A stretch of 14,109 bases of DNA, taken from assembly GCA_900549455.1 (NCBI GenBank), contig UROM01000040.1, forward strand, positions 1 through 14,109, in the 5' to 3' direction. The position numbers were made by a program, and so were the translations under genes. Position 1 is the stretch's first letter, and the number at the start of each line of letters is the position of its first letter. Shown piece after piece: positions 6,260-13,189 of this stretch. The notes beneath the pieces were generated by a model. It had not been told where the DNA came from. It was given only the letters and a program-made list of their open reading frames with translations, and ran no database searches. This DNA is from an uncultured Collinsella sp. GTDB taxonomy: Bacteria; Actinomycetota; Coriobacteriia; Coriobacteriales; Coriobacteriaceae.

Positions 6260-7093
6260 TTAGCGGATGATGGTCGCGCCGGTCTTGTGCGAAACGTAGA
6301 CAGCGGCCTTGTTGATCGCGACGTTGATGAGGATGTAGATGACCGCGATCACCAGGTAGACCGACACGAGGGCGTCGTAGTTGGTAATGAGCACGCGGGC
6401 GTTTTGCATGAGGTCGGGGTAGCTCACCACGTAGGCGACGGTGGTGTCTTTGACTACGACCACAAGCTGCGAAATCAACGACGGAATGATAAACCGAATA
6501 GCCTGCGGCAACACGATTTTAAAGGTGATTTTAGCTTTGGAGAGGCCGAGTGCCTGGGCGGCTTCGACCTGGCCGCGCGGCACGGCGTTGACGCCAGCGC
6601 GAAAGATCTCGGCGAGTACGCCAGCTGCGGCGAGCGCGACGGGAAGCGTGAGCATCCAAAAAGATGGCAGCGCGATCTTGTACTGGGGCAGCACCAAAAA
6701 GAAGAAGTAGATGAACAGCAGGCTCGGTACGCCGCGGAAGAAATCGGTGAGCACGCGGCAAACCAGTTGGAGCGGCTTAATGTCGCTGGTGCGGCCGAGC
6801 ATAAGGGCTAAGCCCAGCACCAGTGCGATGGCGCCAGCGGTGAGTGCGACTTTAACAGTGCCCTCAAAGCCGGCAAGCAGGAACTTCCAGGTGGTGAGGT
6901 GCGTAAAGAAATACCAATAGTGGACCGAAAGCTGGCCGGTCACATAGAAGCGCTGCAGTACCAGGATGGCGAGCGCGGCGACAGCAACAAGCGAGATGGC
7001 GGTGCCGATGCGAATCTTGGCGCGCATCTTGGGGCCGGGAGCCTCGTAGAGCGCATCGCGCATGGTGAGCGCGGAGGTGGAGTGCTTGCTCAT
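6260..7093 (-). CDS. Amino acid ABC transporter permease, HisM family (second permease)
   Basis: A 277-residue inner-membrane permease. A basic N-terminal tail of about 28 residues precedes a first membrane segment at 29-48. The remaining hydrophobic segments lie near 72-99, 122-137, 146-163, 198-215 and 240-262. The ATPase-contacting EAA loop is clear: GQVEAAQALG at 174-183, ending in VLPQAI at 194-199. KDTTVA (215-220) is another family hallmark. Its start codon overlaps the stop of the preceding permease by ATGA, implying translational coupling and a heterodimeric channel. The longer N-terminal region and the first segment resemble GluD-type subunits of actinobacterial glutamate importers, which is an inference from layout. 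Confidence 0.94.
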   Translation of the reverse strand: MSKHSTSALTMRDALYEAPGPKMRAKIRIGTAISLVAVAALAILVLQRFYVTGQLSVHYWYFFTHLTTWKFLLAGFEGTVKVALTAGAIALVLGLALMLGRTSDIKPLQLVCRVLTDFFRGVPSLLFIYFFFLVLPQYKIALPSFWMLTLPVALAAAGVLAEIFRAGVNAVPRGQVEAAQALGLSKAKITFKIVLPQAIRFIIPSLISQLVVVVKDTTVAYVVSYPDLMQNARVLITNYDALVSVYLVIAVIYILINVAINKAAVYVSHKTGATIIR

Positions 7094-7749
7094 CGGAGGA
7101 TCCTCACCTTCTTATCGATGTAGTTGCCAATGTGGCTCACCACAAAGGCCGTGCCCAGGTAGCCGAGCGCCGAGATAAAGAACGCGGCGACGCCGCCGAG
7201 CGAGCGCGTGTTGATGTAGCTCACCACGCCGGTGAGCTCCTGCGGTTGCAACGGCACCTGACTGCCGAGCGCGGTGGTGAGCATGACGGCGATAAAGAGG
7301 TTGGTCATGGGCAACACGCTCGAGCGCAGCGCCTGCGGAATCACGATCTTGGCGAGGATACGGCTGAAGCTCATGCCGAGCGAACGTGCGGCTTCGACCT
7401 GACCGACGCCGACGGTGTTGATGCCGCTCATAAAGTTCTCGGAGCCAAAGGCCGAGCCCAAAAGAACCGTGGCGACGATAACGCAGGTGCGGTAGGGTAG
7501 GACGACCTTGAGCGGCGGCAGCGCATAGACGACGATGATGAGCAGTGCGATGCCGGGGATGTTACGGAAGACCTGGACATACAGGTCGCCAAAGACGCGC
7601 AGCGGCTTGAGCGGCGACACGCGCATCACGGTGACGGCGACGGCCAGCACCATGGCGATGGCAAACGACTCAAGCGTCATGCCCCAGGTTGCTAGCAGCG
7701 CGTCGATATAGTTCTGGCCATAGAGCGACCAGAGTTCGGAGAGACTCAT
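7090..7749 (-). CDS. Amino acid ABC transporter permease, HisM family (first permease)
   Basis: A 219-residue inner-membrane permease with hydrophobic segments near 16-42, 65-84, 87-103, 140-161 and 184-204. The EAA loop runs from GQVEAARSLG (116-125) to VIPQAL (136-141). FRNIPGIALL at 61-70 is the standard early motif of this family. It is the shorter, minimal subunit and pairs with the overlapping downstream permease. The start has GGGAGG five bases upstream. A 138-nt gap with a hairpin separates it from the solute-binding protein gene, so it probably receives less transcript than that gene. Confidence 0.94.
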   Translation of the reverse strand: MSLSELWSLYGQNYIDALLATWGMTLESFAIAMVLAVAVTVMRVSPLKPLRVFGDLYVQVFRNIPGIALLIIVVYALPPLKVVLPYRTCVIVATVLLGSAFGSENFMSGINTVGVGQVEAARSLGMSFSRILAKIVIPQALRSSVLPMTNLFIAVMLTTALGSQVPLQPQELTGVVSYINTRSLGGVAAFFISALGYLGTAFVVSHIGNYIDKKVRILR

Positions 7750-7773
7750 GCGGACCTCCCGCCGATAAGGAAA

Positions 7774-7799
7774 GGGGCTCCCGTGTGTACGGAAGCCCC
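7774..7799 (-). terminator. Intra-operon hairpin between solute-binding protein and permease genes
   Basis: On the minus strand GGGGCTTCCG and CGGGAGCCCC form a 10-bp stem with one mismatch and a 6-nt loop, followed by TTTCCTTATC. The T-tract is broken, so it likely causes partial termination or protects the upstream mRNA from 3' decay. This is the usual way such operons make more binding protein than channel. The rest of the 7750-7887 gap shows nothing else. Confidence 0.65.
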
Positions 7800-7887
7800 G
7801 ACAACTCTGTGAGGAAACAGTTTACCGCAATAAAGCGCATCGTGCGTTTCCATATGGTTTCGTTGCGGCCGTTACCAGGCTCGCTGC

Positions 7888-8883
7888 CTAGGCGCCGATC
7901 TCGGGCAGCTCGGGAACATTAGTGTCGCCCGTACGGTCGCCGATGCAGATCTGCCACAGCTCAGTCCAGGTGCCATCGTCCTCGATCTTCTTAAGGAAGT
8001 CGTTGACAAAGGCGACGCCGTCGGAATCGAGCGGCAGGCCAATGCCATAGGGCTCCTTGCTGCCGAAGGGCTTGCCGGCGATTTTGTACTTACCGGGCTC
8101 GCGGACCAGGGCGCTCTGCTGCATGTTGTTATCGATGACGTAGGCGTCAACACGGCCCTGCTGGAGTGCCTGGCGGGCCTCCTCGTCGGTCTTGAACTCC
8201 TGCTGGCTGGCCTTGGGGGCGAACTCCTCCAGAATGGCGGGGCCGTTGGAGCCGGACTGGACGGCGACGTTCTTATCGGCCAGGTCGTCGACGCTCTTGA
8301 TGTCGTCGTTGTCGGCGAGCACTAGGATAGCCTGCTGGGTGTAGTAGTAGGGACCGGCAAAGGAGACGAGCTTCTTGCGCTCGTCAGTGATGGTGTAGGT
8401 GGCGAAGACAGCGTCGACCTGGCCGTTCTGCAGGACGGACTCGCGCGTGTCCGAGGTCACCTGGGTGATCTCGACCTTGTTCTCGCCCAGAATGTAGTTG
8501 GACAGGAGCTGTGCGATGCCGGCGTCAAAGCCACGGGTCTGACCGTCTTTCTCGTTGAGGAGGGAGAAGAGCGTGGAGGTCTGAACGCCACCGATCTTAA
8601 AGACGCCGGCGTCCTTGACGGCCGTGGCCCAGGTGCTGGCGGCGATGGCGTCGTCATCGGCCTTGGGGCCGTTGTCGACGAGCTTGTCGAATGCCTTGGC
8701 ATCGAGCGTGGTGGAAGCCTCGGTATCCTCGGAGCTCTTGGAGGAGCCGGCGGCGGAACCCTTGTCGGCCTCGGCGCTGGTGTCGGAGCAGCCGGCAAGA
8801 CCAAGGCCGGCGACGGTTGCGAAGGTGGCGGCAACGAAGCCGCGGCGGTCGAGAACGACCTGCTGGGAGAGGTTCTTGCTCAT
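7888..8883 (-). CDS. Amino acid ABC transporter solute-binding lipoprotein
   Basis: A 331-residue extracellular receptor for the importer. The N-terminus has twin arginines in LDRRGFV (Arg13, Arg14), a hydrophobic stretch at 16-30, and lipobox LAGC with lipidated Cys32, so it is probably Tat-exported and anchored in the membrane. A Ser/Asp/Glu-rich linker (33-80) leads to the periplasmic-binding-protein type 2 fold starting near VFKIGG (94-99). Family markers: GFDAGIAQLL (118-127), RESVLQNGQVDAVFATYTITDERKK region (147-171) with ligand-binding Arg169, FAGPYYYTQQAILV (175-188), and PYGIGLPLDSD late in the protein. The start has GAGAAAGGTG upstream. Glutamate, glutamine or a related compound is likely from neighbouring genes; the ligand is not proven. 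Confidence 0.94.
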   Translation of the reverse strand: MSKNLSQQVVLDRRGFVAATFATVAGLGLAGCSDTSAEADKGSAAGSSKSSEDTEASTTLDAKAFDKLVDNGPKADDDAIAASTWATAVKDAGVFKIGGVQTSTLFSLLNEKDGQTRGFDAGIAQLLSNYILGENKVEITQVTSDTRESVLQNGQVDAVFATYTITDERKKLVSFAGPYYYTQQAILVLADNDDIKSVDDLADKNVAVQSGSNGPAILEEFAPKASQQEFKTDEEARQALQQGRVDAYVIDNNMQQSALVREPGKYKIAGKPFGSKEPYGIGLPLDSDGVAFVNDFLKKIEDDGTWTELWQICIGDRTGDTNVPELPEIGA

Positions 8884-8926
8884 GGTAGAACACCTTTCTC
8901 AATAAAATCCCTAGCGGTTGAGTAGA

Positions 8927-8956
8927 GTTATACCCTATCGCGCTCAAATGGGTCAA
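8927..8956 (-). promoter_or_regulatory. Promoter of the amino acid importer operon
   Basis: On the minus strand TTGACC (8951-8956) and TATAAC (8927-8932) are separated by 18 nt. Both hexamers are close to sigma-70-type consensus, making this the clearest promoter in the window. It lies about 44 nt before the lipoprotein ATG. Confidence 0.75.
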
Positions 8957-8997
8957 CACGAAATAACTCAGAAACATACTTACCTTATGGGTTATTG

Positions 8998-9034
8998 AAC
9001 CAACCAAAAAGGGACAGGTTTATTTTGGTAGGTT
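8998..9034. repeat. 37-bp palindrome upstream of the importer promoter
   Basis: AACCAACCAAAA (8998-9009) and TTTTGGTAGGTT (9023-9034) are 12-bp inverted arms with one mismatch around a 13-nt loop reading AGGGACAGGTTTA. It lies between two divergent promoters, about 42 bp upstream of the importer -35. It is AT-richer than its surroundings. From memory, GGGACAGGTTTATTTTGG-like strings recur between genes in gut Coriobacteriia; treat that as unverified. Confidence 0.6.
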
Positions 9035-9107
9035 TTATCTGGGGAAACGTCGATTATTACGGCTGGGATAGCGTTTTGCCGACGGCATGATCGCTCGCAG
9101 CGGTCGC

Positions 9108-9113
9108 TATAAT
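9108..9113 (+). promoter_or_regulatory. -10 box of the alcohol dehydrogenase gene
   Basis: A perfect TATAAT, 39 nt before the ATG. No good -35 lies 16-18 nt upstream (the sequence there is GGCATGA), which hints at an activator-dependent or weak promoter. The 9035-9107 stretch holds nothing else that I recognise, including no visible Rex-type operator. Confidence 0.55.
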
Positions 9114-9152
9114 GGCGGCAACGCGACGCATATATAAGTAAGGAGATCGCGT

Positions 9153-10352
9153 ATGAACGGTTATTCGTTTTTCGCAGCGACCAAGGTGTTGTTTGGCGCG
9201 GGCAAATTGGGCGAGCTGGGCGCGCAGAAGCTGCCCGGCACCAAAGCGCTCATCGTTACCACGGGTGGCAACGATGAGCGCTTTGGATATCTAGGACGTT
9301 TGGAGGCCGAGCTCGAACGCGCCGGCGTGGCGCACGAGCTGTTCGATCGCATTGAGCCTAACCCGCTGCGCGATACCGTCAACGCGGGTGGCTGGGTGGC
9401 GCGTACCCATGGCTGCGACTTTGTCCTGGCGCTCGGCGGCGGCTCGGTCATGGACGGCAGCAAGGGCATCTGCGCAGTGGCGACCAACCCGCATGCCGAT
9501 ACCGAGGGCAACGAGTGCCCCGGTGACATCTGGGACTTTGTGAATGGCGGCACTGCGCTCGGCCTGCCGATCCCCAACGATCCGCTGCCGCTTGTTTGCG
9601 TGACCACCACGGCGGGTACCGGCTCCGAGGTCGATGCAGGCGGTGTTCTGTCCTGCGAAGAAAATGATGAGAAGCTTCGTCTGGGCGATCCGCGCCTGTT
9701 CCCGGTGCTTTCGATCGTTGATCCCGAGCTCATGGTGAGCGTTCCGGCACGTCTGACCGCCTATCAGGGATTCGACGCCCTGTTCCATTGTGTTGAGTGC
9801 TACATCTCAAATACCAACACGCCCGTGGGTAACATGATTTGCCGCGAAGGCATCCGCCGTGCCGCCGTGGCACTGCCTACGTGCGTTAATAATGGCGATG
9901 ACCTGGAGGCGCGCTCGAGCCTTGCGTTTGCCAACACGCTCGGCGGTTATGCCATGGATGCCTCGGGCACCACGGGCTCGCATGGTCTTGAACATGGCAT
10001 GAGCGCGCATCATCACGACCTGCCGCACGGCGCCGGCCTCATTATGATTGCCCGTGCCTATCACACGTGGATGATCGATCACGGTGCCGCACCAGAGCGC
10101 TATATCGACATGGCGCGTCTAATGGGCAATGCCGCCGCGGATGATCCGCACGATTTTGTGATTGAGCTCACGCGCCTGATGGAGGCTTGCCATGTGGCCG
10201 ACCTCGCCATGAGTGAGTGGGGGATTACGGTCGAAGAGCTGCCGGCCATCGCGCACAACGCTCTGACGACCAACGGCGTCCTGTTCAGCCACGACCCCGT
10301 GACGCTGACCGACCCCGACGTCGTCGAAATTCTCAAGAACAGCTACCGTTAG
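9153..10352 (+). CDS. Iron-containing alcohol dehydrogenase
   Basis: A 399-residue group III (iron-dependent) alcohol dehydrogenase, interconverting an aldehyde and alcohol with NAD(P)H. The N-terminal dinucleotide fold has FGAGKLGELG (14-23), LALGGGSVMDGSKG (92-105) and TTTAGTGSEV (151-160). The C-terminal domain supplies metal ligands expected at Asp208, His212 (FDALFH), His277 (SHGLEH) and His292 (LPHGAG). Length and motif order match the butanol dehydrogenase/lactaldehyde reductase group. One extra residue sits between the last two histidine clusters (HHHD) compared with FucO-like enzymes. Substrate is not predictable; a fermentative role in redox balance is typical. The start has AAGGAG seven bases upstream. 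It is a single-gene unit converging on dxs. Confidence 0.94.
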   Translation: MNGYSFFAATKVLFGAGKLGELGAQKLPGTKALIVTTGGNDERFGYLGRLEAELERAGVAHELFDRIEPNPLRDTVNAGGWVARTHGCDFVLALGGGSVMDGSKGICAVATNPHADTEGNECPGDIWDFVNGGTALGLPIPNDPLPLVCVTTTAGTGSEVDAGGVLSCEENDEKLRLGDPRLFPVLSIVDPELMVSVPARLTAYQGFDALFHCVECYISNTNTPVGNMICREGIRRAAVALPTCVNNGDDLEARSSLAFANTLGGYAMDASGTTGSHGLEHGMSAHHHDLPHGAGLIMIARAYHTWMIDHGAAPERYIDMARLMGNAAADDPHDFVIELTRLMEACHVADLAMSEWGITVEELPAIAHNALTTNGVLFSHDPVTLTDPDVVEILKNSYR

Positions 10353-10368
10353 TTGCCTTGCTGCTTTG

Positions 10369-10584
10369 TCTCGATCTGTAACATCTGCAGCCGTTTTTAC
10401 CGAGTAACTGTTACAGATCGAGATTATCTCCTTAGGGGGATTCGAATGTCTCAATCTGTAACATCTGGACGGACAAAAGGTCTCTATCTGTTACAGATTG
10501 AGACAAAGGTTAGGGACTAAGACGTCTTGTCTAGATCTGTAACAGTTAGACGGGAATTCGGGCCCTAGATGTTACAGATTGAGA
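10369..10584. repeat. Regular array of six alternately inverted 15-bp motifs (three phased palindromes)
   Basis: The motif TCTCRATCTGTAACA occurs on the plus strand at 10369, 10449 and 10530 and on the minus strand at 10409, 10489 and 10570. Start-to-start steps are 40, 40, 40, 41 and 40. Spacers are 25, 25, 25, 26 and 25 nt and do not resemble each other. Arms of unit 1 (10369-10423) match 15/15, of unit 2 (10449-10503) 15/15 with two more flanking pairs, and of unit 3 (10530-10584) 13/15. Several copies extend to a dyad about the central W of TGTWACA, for example ATCTGTTACAGAT at 10486-10498. It fills almost the whole gap between the convergent dehydrogenase and dxs genes. Layout resembles a BIME or a phased binding array. 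Confidence 0.9.
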
Positions 10585-10603
10585 TAATTGAGTCGCGAAA
10601 ATA

Positions 10604-10642
10604 AAAACCTCCGCAGGGGTGCTTCCCTTGCGGAGGTTTTTT
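10604..10642. terminator. Bidirectional terminator between alcohol dehydrogenase and dxs
   Basis: AAAACCTCCGCA (10604-10615) and TGCGGAGGTTTT (10629-10640) are perfect 12-bp arms, and the stem continues through AGGGG/CCCTT to a 5-nt loop. T-runs follow in both directions, TTTTTT plus-ward and TTTTTATTTT minus-ward. The dxs stop codon (10641-10643) abuts the stem directly, so that gene's transcript ends almost at its stop. The repeat array lies upstream of it for the dehydrogenase transcript. Confidence 0.93.
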
Positions 10643-12422
10643 ACTCGTTGAGAAGCCTTGCGGCTTCGGCGGCCATGTTCTCGACCGTCATGCCGTTCTG
10701 CGCGAGCAGTTCGTTGGGATCGTAGCGGTCGGGAAAGCCCTTGGCGATGCCAAAGGTGCGCGTGCGCAACGGCGTGCATGCCAGATAGCATGCCACGCGC
10801 TCGCCCCAGCCGCCGTCTAAGATGCCGTCCTCGAGGGTGACGACGACGCGATGCTCGGCGGCAAGACTGTCGAGGAACTCGCGGTCGAGCTCGGTTGCAA
10901 AGCGCGGGTTGACGAGCGTGGCCTCGATGCCGTACTCGGCAGTCAGACGGTTTGCCACGCGCTCACCCAGCTCAAAGAAATCGCCAAGCGCGAGCACGGC
11001 AACGTCGCGGCCCTGACGCACCACGTTGTAGCGAACGGCGCTGTAGTCGGTGTCTTCGGCGGGCGCAAGGTCGGGGCGGCTTACCAGGCCGATGCCCGGT
11101 ACGCGGATTGCCACGGGATGCTCGCGGTGGTCGAGCGACCAGCTCAGCATGGACAGATATTCCTCCATGCAGGCCGGCGCCAAGTAGTGCATGTTGGGAA
11201 GACCGCCCAACATGGAAATATCAAAGAACGAGAGGTGCGTCTCGGACGTGGTGCCAAAGATTGACGCACCAAACACCAAAATGGTTGCCGGGGCGTCGTT
11301 GAGGCACAGGTCGTGCCAGAGTTCGTCGTAGGCGCGCTGCAAAAACGTGCCGTACACACCAAAGACTGGCTTGGCGCCCGAGCGCGCAAGCGCGGTGGCA
11401 AAGGTCACGGCGTGCTCCTCGGCAATGCCCACATCGACGAACTGTTTGCCGGCGGCAGCGCGAAGCTCGGGTGTAAAGCCCATGATGTAGGGTGTGGCGG
11501 CCGTGATGCCCACGACCTGCGGATCGCGCTCGATGGCGGCGCTGAGCGCCTCGCCCGTAATGTCGGCGTAGGTGCGCGGCGCAGGCTCGCTCGGATGGCC
11601 CGGGCAGAGCTTGCGCCCGGTCGCCATGTCAAACGGACCCACGTGGTGCCAGCGTTCGGGGTCGCTCTGGGCCGGCTCAAAGCCCTTGCCCTTGGCGGTG
11701 GAGACGTGCAGCACGATGGGATGATCGATATTGCGCAGTTCCTGCAGCGCGTCGACTAGGGCCAACACGTCGTTGCCGGCGTCCAAATAACGGTAGTCGA
11801 GTCCCATCGCGCGGAAAACGTTGCGCTCACAGGTGCCGTTGCTGGCGCGCAGCTCGGCCAGATTGCGATAGAGGCCACCGTGGTTCTCGGCGATGGACTG
11901 GTCGTTATCGTTGACGATGATGATCAGGTTGCTGTCGAGTTCGGCGGCATTGTTGAAGCCCTCAAACGCCAGGCCGCCCGAAAGCGAGCCGTCGCCAATG
12001 ATGGTGATGACGTTGTACGCATCGCCCGCCAGGTCACGAGCGTGCGCCAGGCCGCAGCCCAGGCTCACCGACGTGGAGGTATGGCCCATGGCGAACAGGT
12101 CGTGCTCGGACTCGTCGGGATTGGCAAAGCCAGAGGCCTCGCCAAAGCGCTTCGGATCGATATAAGTGTACGCGCGCCCAGTCAGCGCCTTGTGGGCGTA
12201 GGTCTGGTGCGAAACGTCAAAGAGAATCTTGTCGATAGGGGAGTTAAACACGCGATGGAGCGCGACCGTAAGCTCAACGACGCCCAGGTTGGGGGCAACG
12301 TGCCCGCCGACGGCGGCGGAGCTTTCGAGGATGGCGTGGCGAATCTCGTCGCAGAGCTGCGGGAGCTCGGCACGATTAAGAGCCTTGACGTCCTCGGGCG
12401 TTGTCGTTTGCGTAAGCAGCAT
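10641..12422 (-). CDS. dxs: 1-deoxy-D-xylulose-5-phosphate synthase family protein (short, divergent form)
   Basis: A 593-residue thiamine-diphosphate transketolase-fold enzyme. DXS condenses pyruvate and glyceraldehyde 3-phosphate to deoxyxylulose 5-phosphate for isoprenoid, thiamine or pyridoxal synthesis. Seen: GGHVAPNLGVVELT (39-52) with His41, DVSHQTYAHKALTGR (69-83), GDGSLSGG (143-150) to NDND (171-174) for Mg-diphosphate, and VDVGIAEEHAVTFA (329-342) with catalytic Glu335. Odd: E. coli DXS is about 620 residues and has a DRAG block before THQG, whereas here GASIFGTTSETHLSFFD (385-401) replaces it, and GIAEQH is GIAEEH. I recall this pattern from a short DXS subgroup in Firmicutes, some of which use mevalonate for isoprenoids. 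No thiamine or isoprenoid genes are adjacent. The ribosome site (GGAG, 12 nt away) is weak. Confidence 0.88.
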   Translation of the reverse strand: MLLTQTTTPEDVKALNRAELPQLCDEIRHAILESSAAVGGHVAPNLGVVELTVALHRVFNSPIDKILFDVSHQTYAHKALTGRAYTYIDPKRFGEASGFANPDESEHDLFAMGHTSTSVSLGCGLAHARDLAGDAYNVITIIGDGSLSGGLAFEGFNNAAELDSNLIIIVNDNDQSIAENHGGLYRNLAELRASNGTCERNVFRAMGLDYRYLDAGNDVLALVDALQELRNIDHPIVLHVSTAKGKGFEPAQSDPERWHHVGPFDMATGRKLCPGHPSEPAPRTYADITGEALSAAIERDPQVVGITAATPYIMGFTPELRAAAGKQFVDVGIAEEHAVTFATALARSGAKPVFGVYGTFLQRAYDELWHDLCLNDAPATILVFGASIFGTTSETHLSFFDISMLGGLPNMHYLAPACMEEYLSMLSWSLDHREHPVAIRVPGIGLVSRPDLAPAEDTDYSAVRYNVVRQGRDVAVLALGDFFELGERVANRLTAEYGIEATLVNPRFATELDREFLDSLAAEHRVVVTLEDGILDGGWGERVACYLACTPLRTRTFGIAKGFPDRYDPNELLAQNGMTVENMAAEAARLLNE

Positions 12423-12447
12423 CGTTGTGGGTTACTCCATGCGAATC

Positions 12448-12461
12448 GAGCGCCGGCGCTC
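12448..12461. repeat. 14-bp perfect GC palindrome in the dxs leader
   Basis: GAGCGCCGGCGCTC is self-complementary and centred about 32 nt upstream of the dxs ATG. It could be an operator or a leader structure, but GC-rich palindromes arise easily in this base composition. Confidence 0.35.
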
Positions 12462-12546
12462 CCTCGGCCGACACAATTGCACAAGACAGTCTCGCACATT
12501 TTGGCGTTTGATATGTGACGGCGGCGCGGTAATTCGCCAACTGGTG

Positions 12547-12564
12547 GGGCAAAACGTTTTGTCC
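12547..12564. promoter_or_regulatory. Imperfect 18-bp palindrome resembling a LacI/PurR-family operator
   Basis: The centre CAAAACGTTTTG (12550-12561) is a perfect 12-bp palindrome. With GG and CC flanks it reaches 18 bp with one G/T mismatch pair. A central CG flanked by A- and T-runs is typical of LacI-family operators such as PurR sites. It lies in the 227-bp divergent gap between dxs and the HD-domain gene, 86 nt from the latter, and could control either. No convincing -35/-10 pair is visible near it. AAACGTTT at 2016-2023 has a similar but shorter core. Confidence 0.4.
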
Positions 12565-12649
12565 GATGCCATACTGATAGATTCGATGATGATTTTTTCA
12601 ATACGTGCAGGCCGTGGCTTGCCGCCGTGAGCCGCTGGAAGGAGGCAGC

Positions 12650-13186
12650 ATGTCCGATGCCGTTCGTGCCGAGAAAATCGCGCACGAGGTCGACGATGCC
12701 GCCCGCCAGCTCGCCCAGGCGGGCCGCTTGGACCTGACGCGCGAGTTTATCCAGCATGGCGACGTGACGGTCTATGCACATGTGACCTCGGTGGCACGGG
12801 CAAGTCTGTCCTTTGCCGAGCACTTGGGCCGTGCTGGCATTTCGATCGACCGTGCCTCGCTGCTGCGCGGGGCCTTGCTGCACGACTACTTTCTCTATGA
12901 TTGGCACGACCCCGACCCGAGCCATCGACTGCACGGATTTCGACATCCGTTTTTTGCCCTGGCGCGTGCCGAGGAAGATTTTGAGCTGACGCCGCGAGAG
13001 CGGAATATTATCGTGCGGCATATGTTTCCGCTGGTGCCGGTGCCGCCGACGTGTCGCGAGGCGTGGATTGTTTGTCTGGCGGATAAATGGTGTGCTCTGC
13101 GTGAGACGGTCGCCGGCCGCCTGCCGCGCAAGGACGAGACGGACGATAGCGTGAGTAAAGCATCGAGTGAAAAGAGGAGAGGGTAG
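12650..13186 (+). CDS. HD-domain protein (putative phosphohydrolase)
   Basis: A 178-residue soluble protein with the metal-dependent HD pattern: His44 (VYAHVTS), His78-Asp79 (GALLHDYFLYD) and Asp145 (CLADKWCAL). Extra histidines at 99 (GFRHPFF) and 124 (IVRHMFP) could bind a second metal. HD proteins of this size usually hydrolyse phosphate esters or nucleotides; the substrate here is unknown. The C-terminus (160-178) is charged and probably disordered. The start is fixed by AAGGAGG at 12639-12645, four bases before the ATG; a longer in-frame reading from 12605 would lack such a site. The stop lies 3 nt before the next start, so the two proteins are co-expressed and may work together. Confidence 0.85.
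   Translation: MSDAVRAEKIAHEVDDAARQLAQAGRLDLTREFIQHGDVTVYAHVTSVARASLSFAEHLGRAGISIDRASLLRGALLHDYFLYDWHDPDPSHRLHGFRHPFFALARAEEDFELTPRERNIIVRHMFPLVPVPPTCREAWIVCLADKWCALRETVAGRLPRKDETDDSVSKASSEKRRG
13174..13183 (+). promoter_or_regulatory. Ribosome binding site supporting a GTG start
   Basis: GAGGAGAGGG overlaps the end of the HD-domain gene and lies 6-10 nt before the GTG at 13190. The next ATG (13208) lacks comparable spacing, so GTG is the preferred start of the membrane protein. Confidence 0.6.
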
Positions 13187-13189
13187 ACG

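Noticed and set aside
8884..9152. Rex-type redox operator or a riboswitch upstream of the alcohol dehydrogenase or the importer
   Set aside because: I looked for a TTGTGAA...TTCACAA dyad and for conserved riboswitch elements and saw none; only the promoter elements and the AT-rich palindrome are supported.
10369..10584. CRISPR array
   Set aside because: The repeats are only 15 bp and alternate in orientation, there are six copies, and no cas genes are present. CRISPR repeats are longer and all face one way.
12605..12649. Longer start for the HD-domain protein
   Set aside because: AAGGAGG lies immediately before the ATG at 12650, and the added 15 residues have no domain character.
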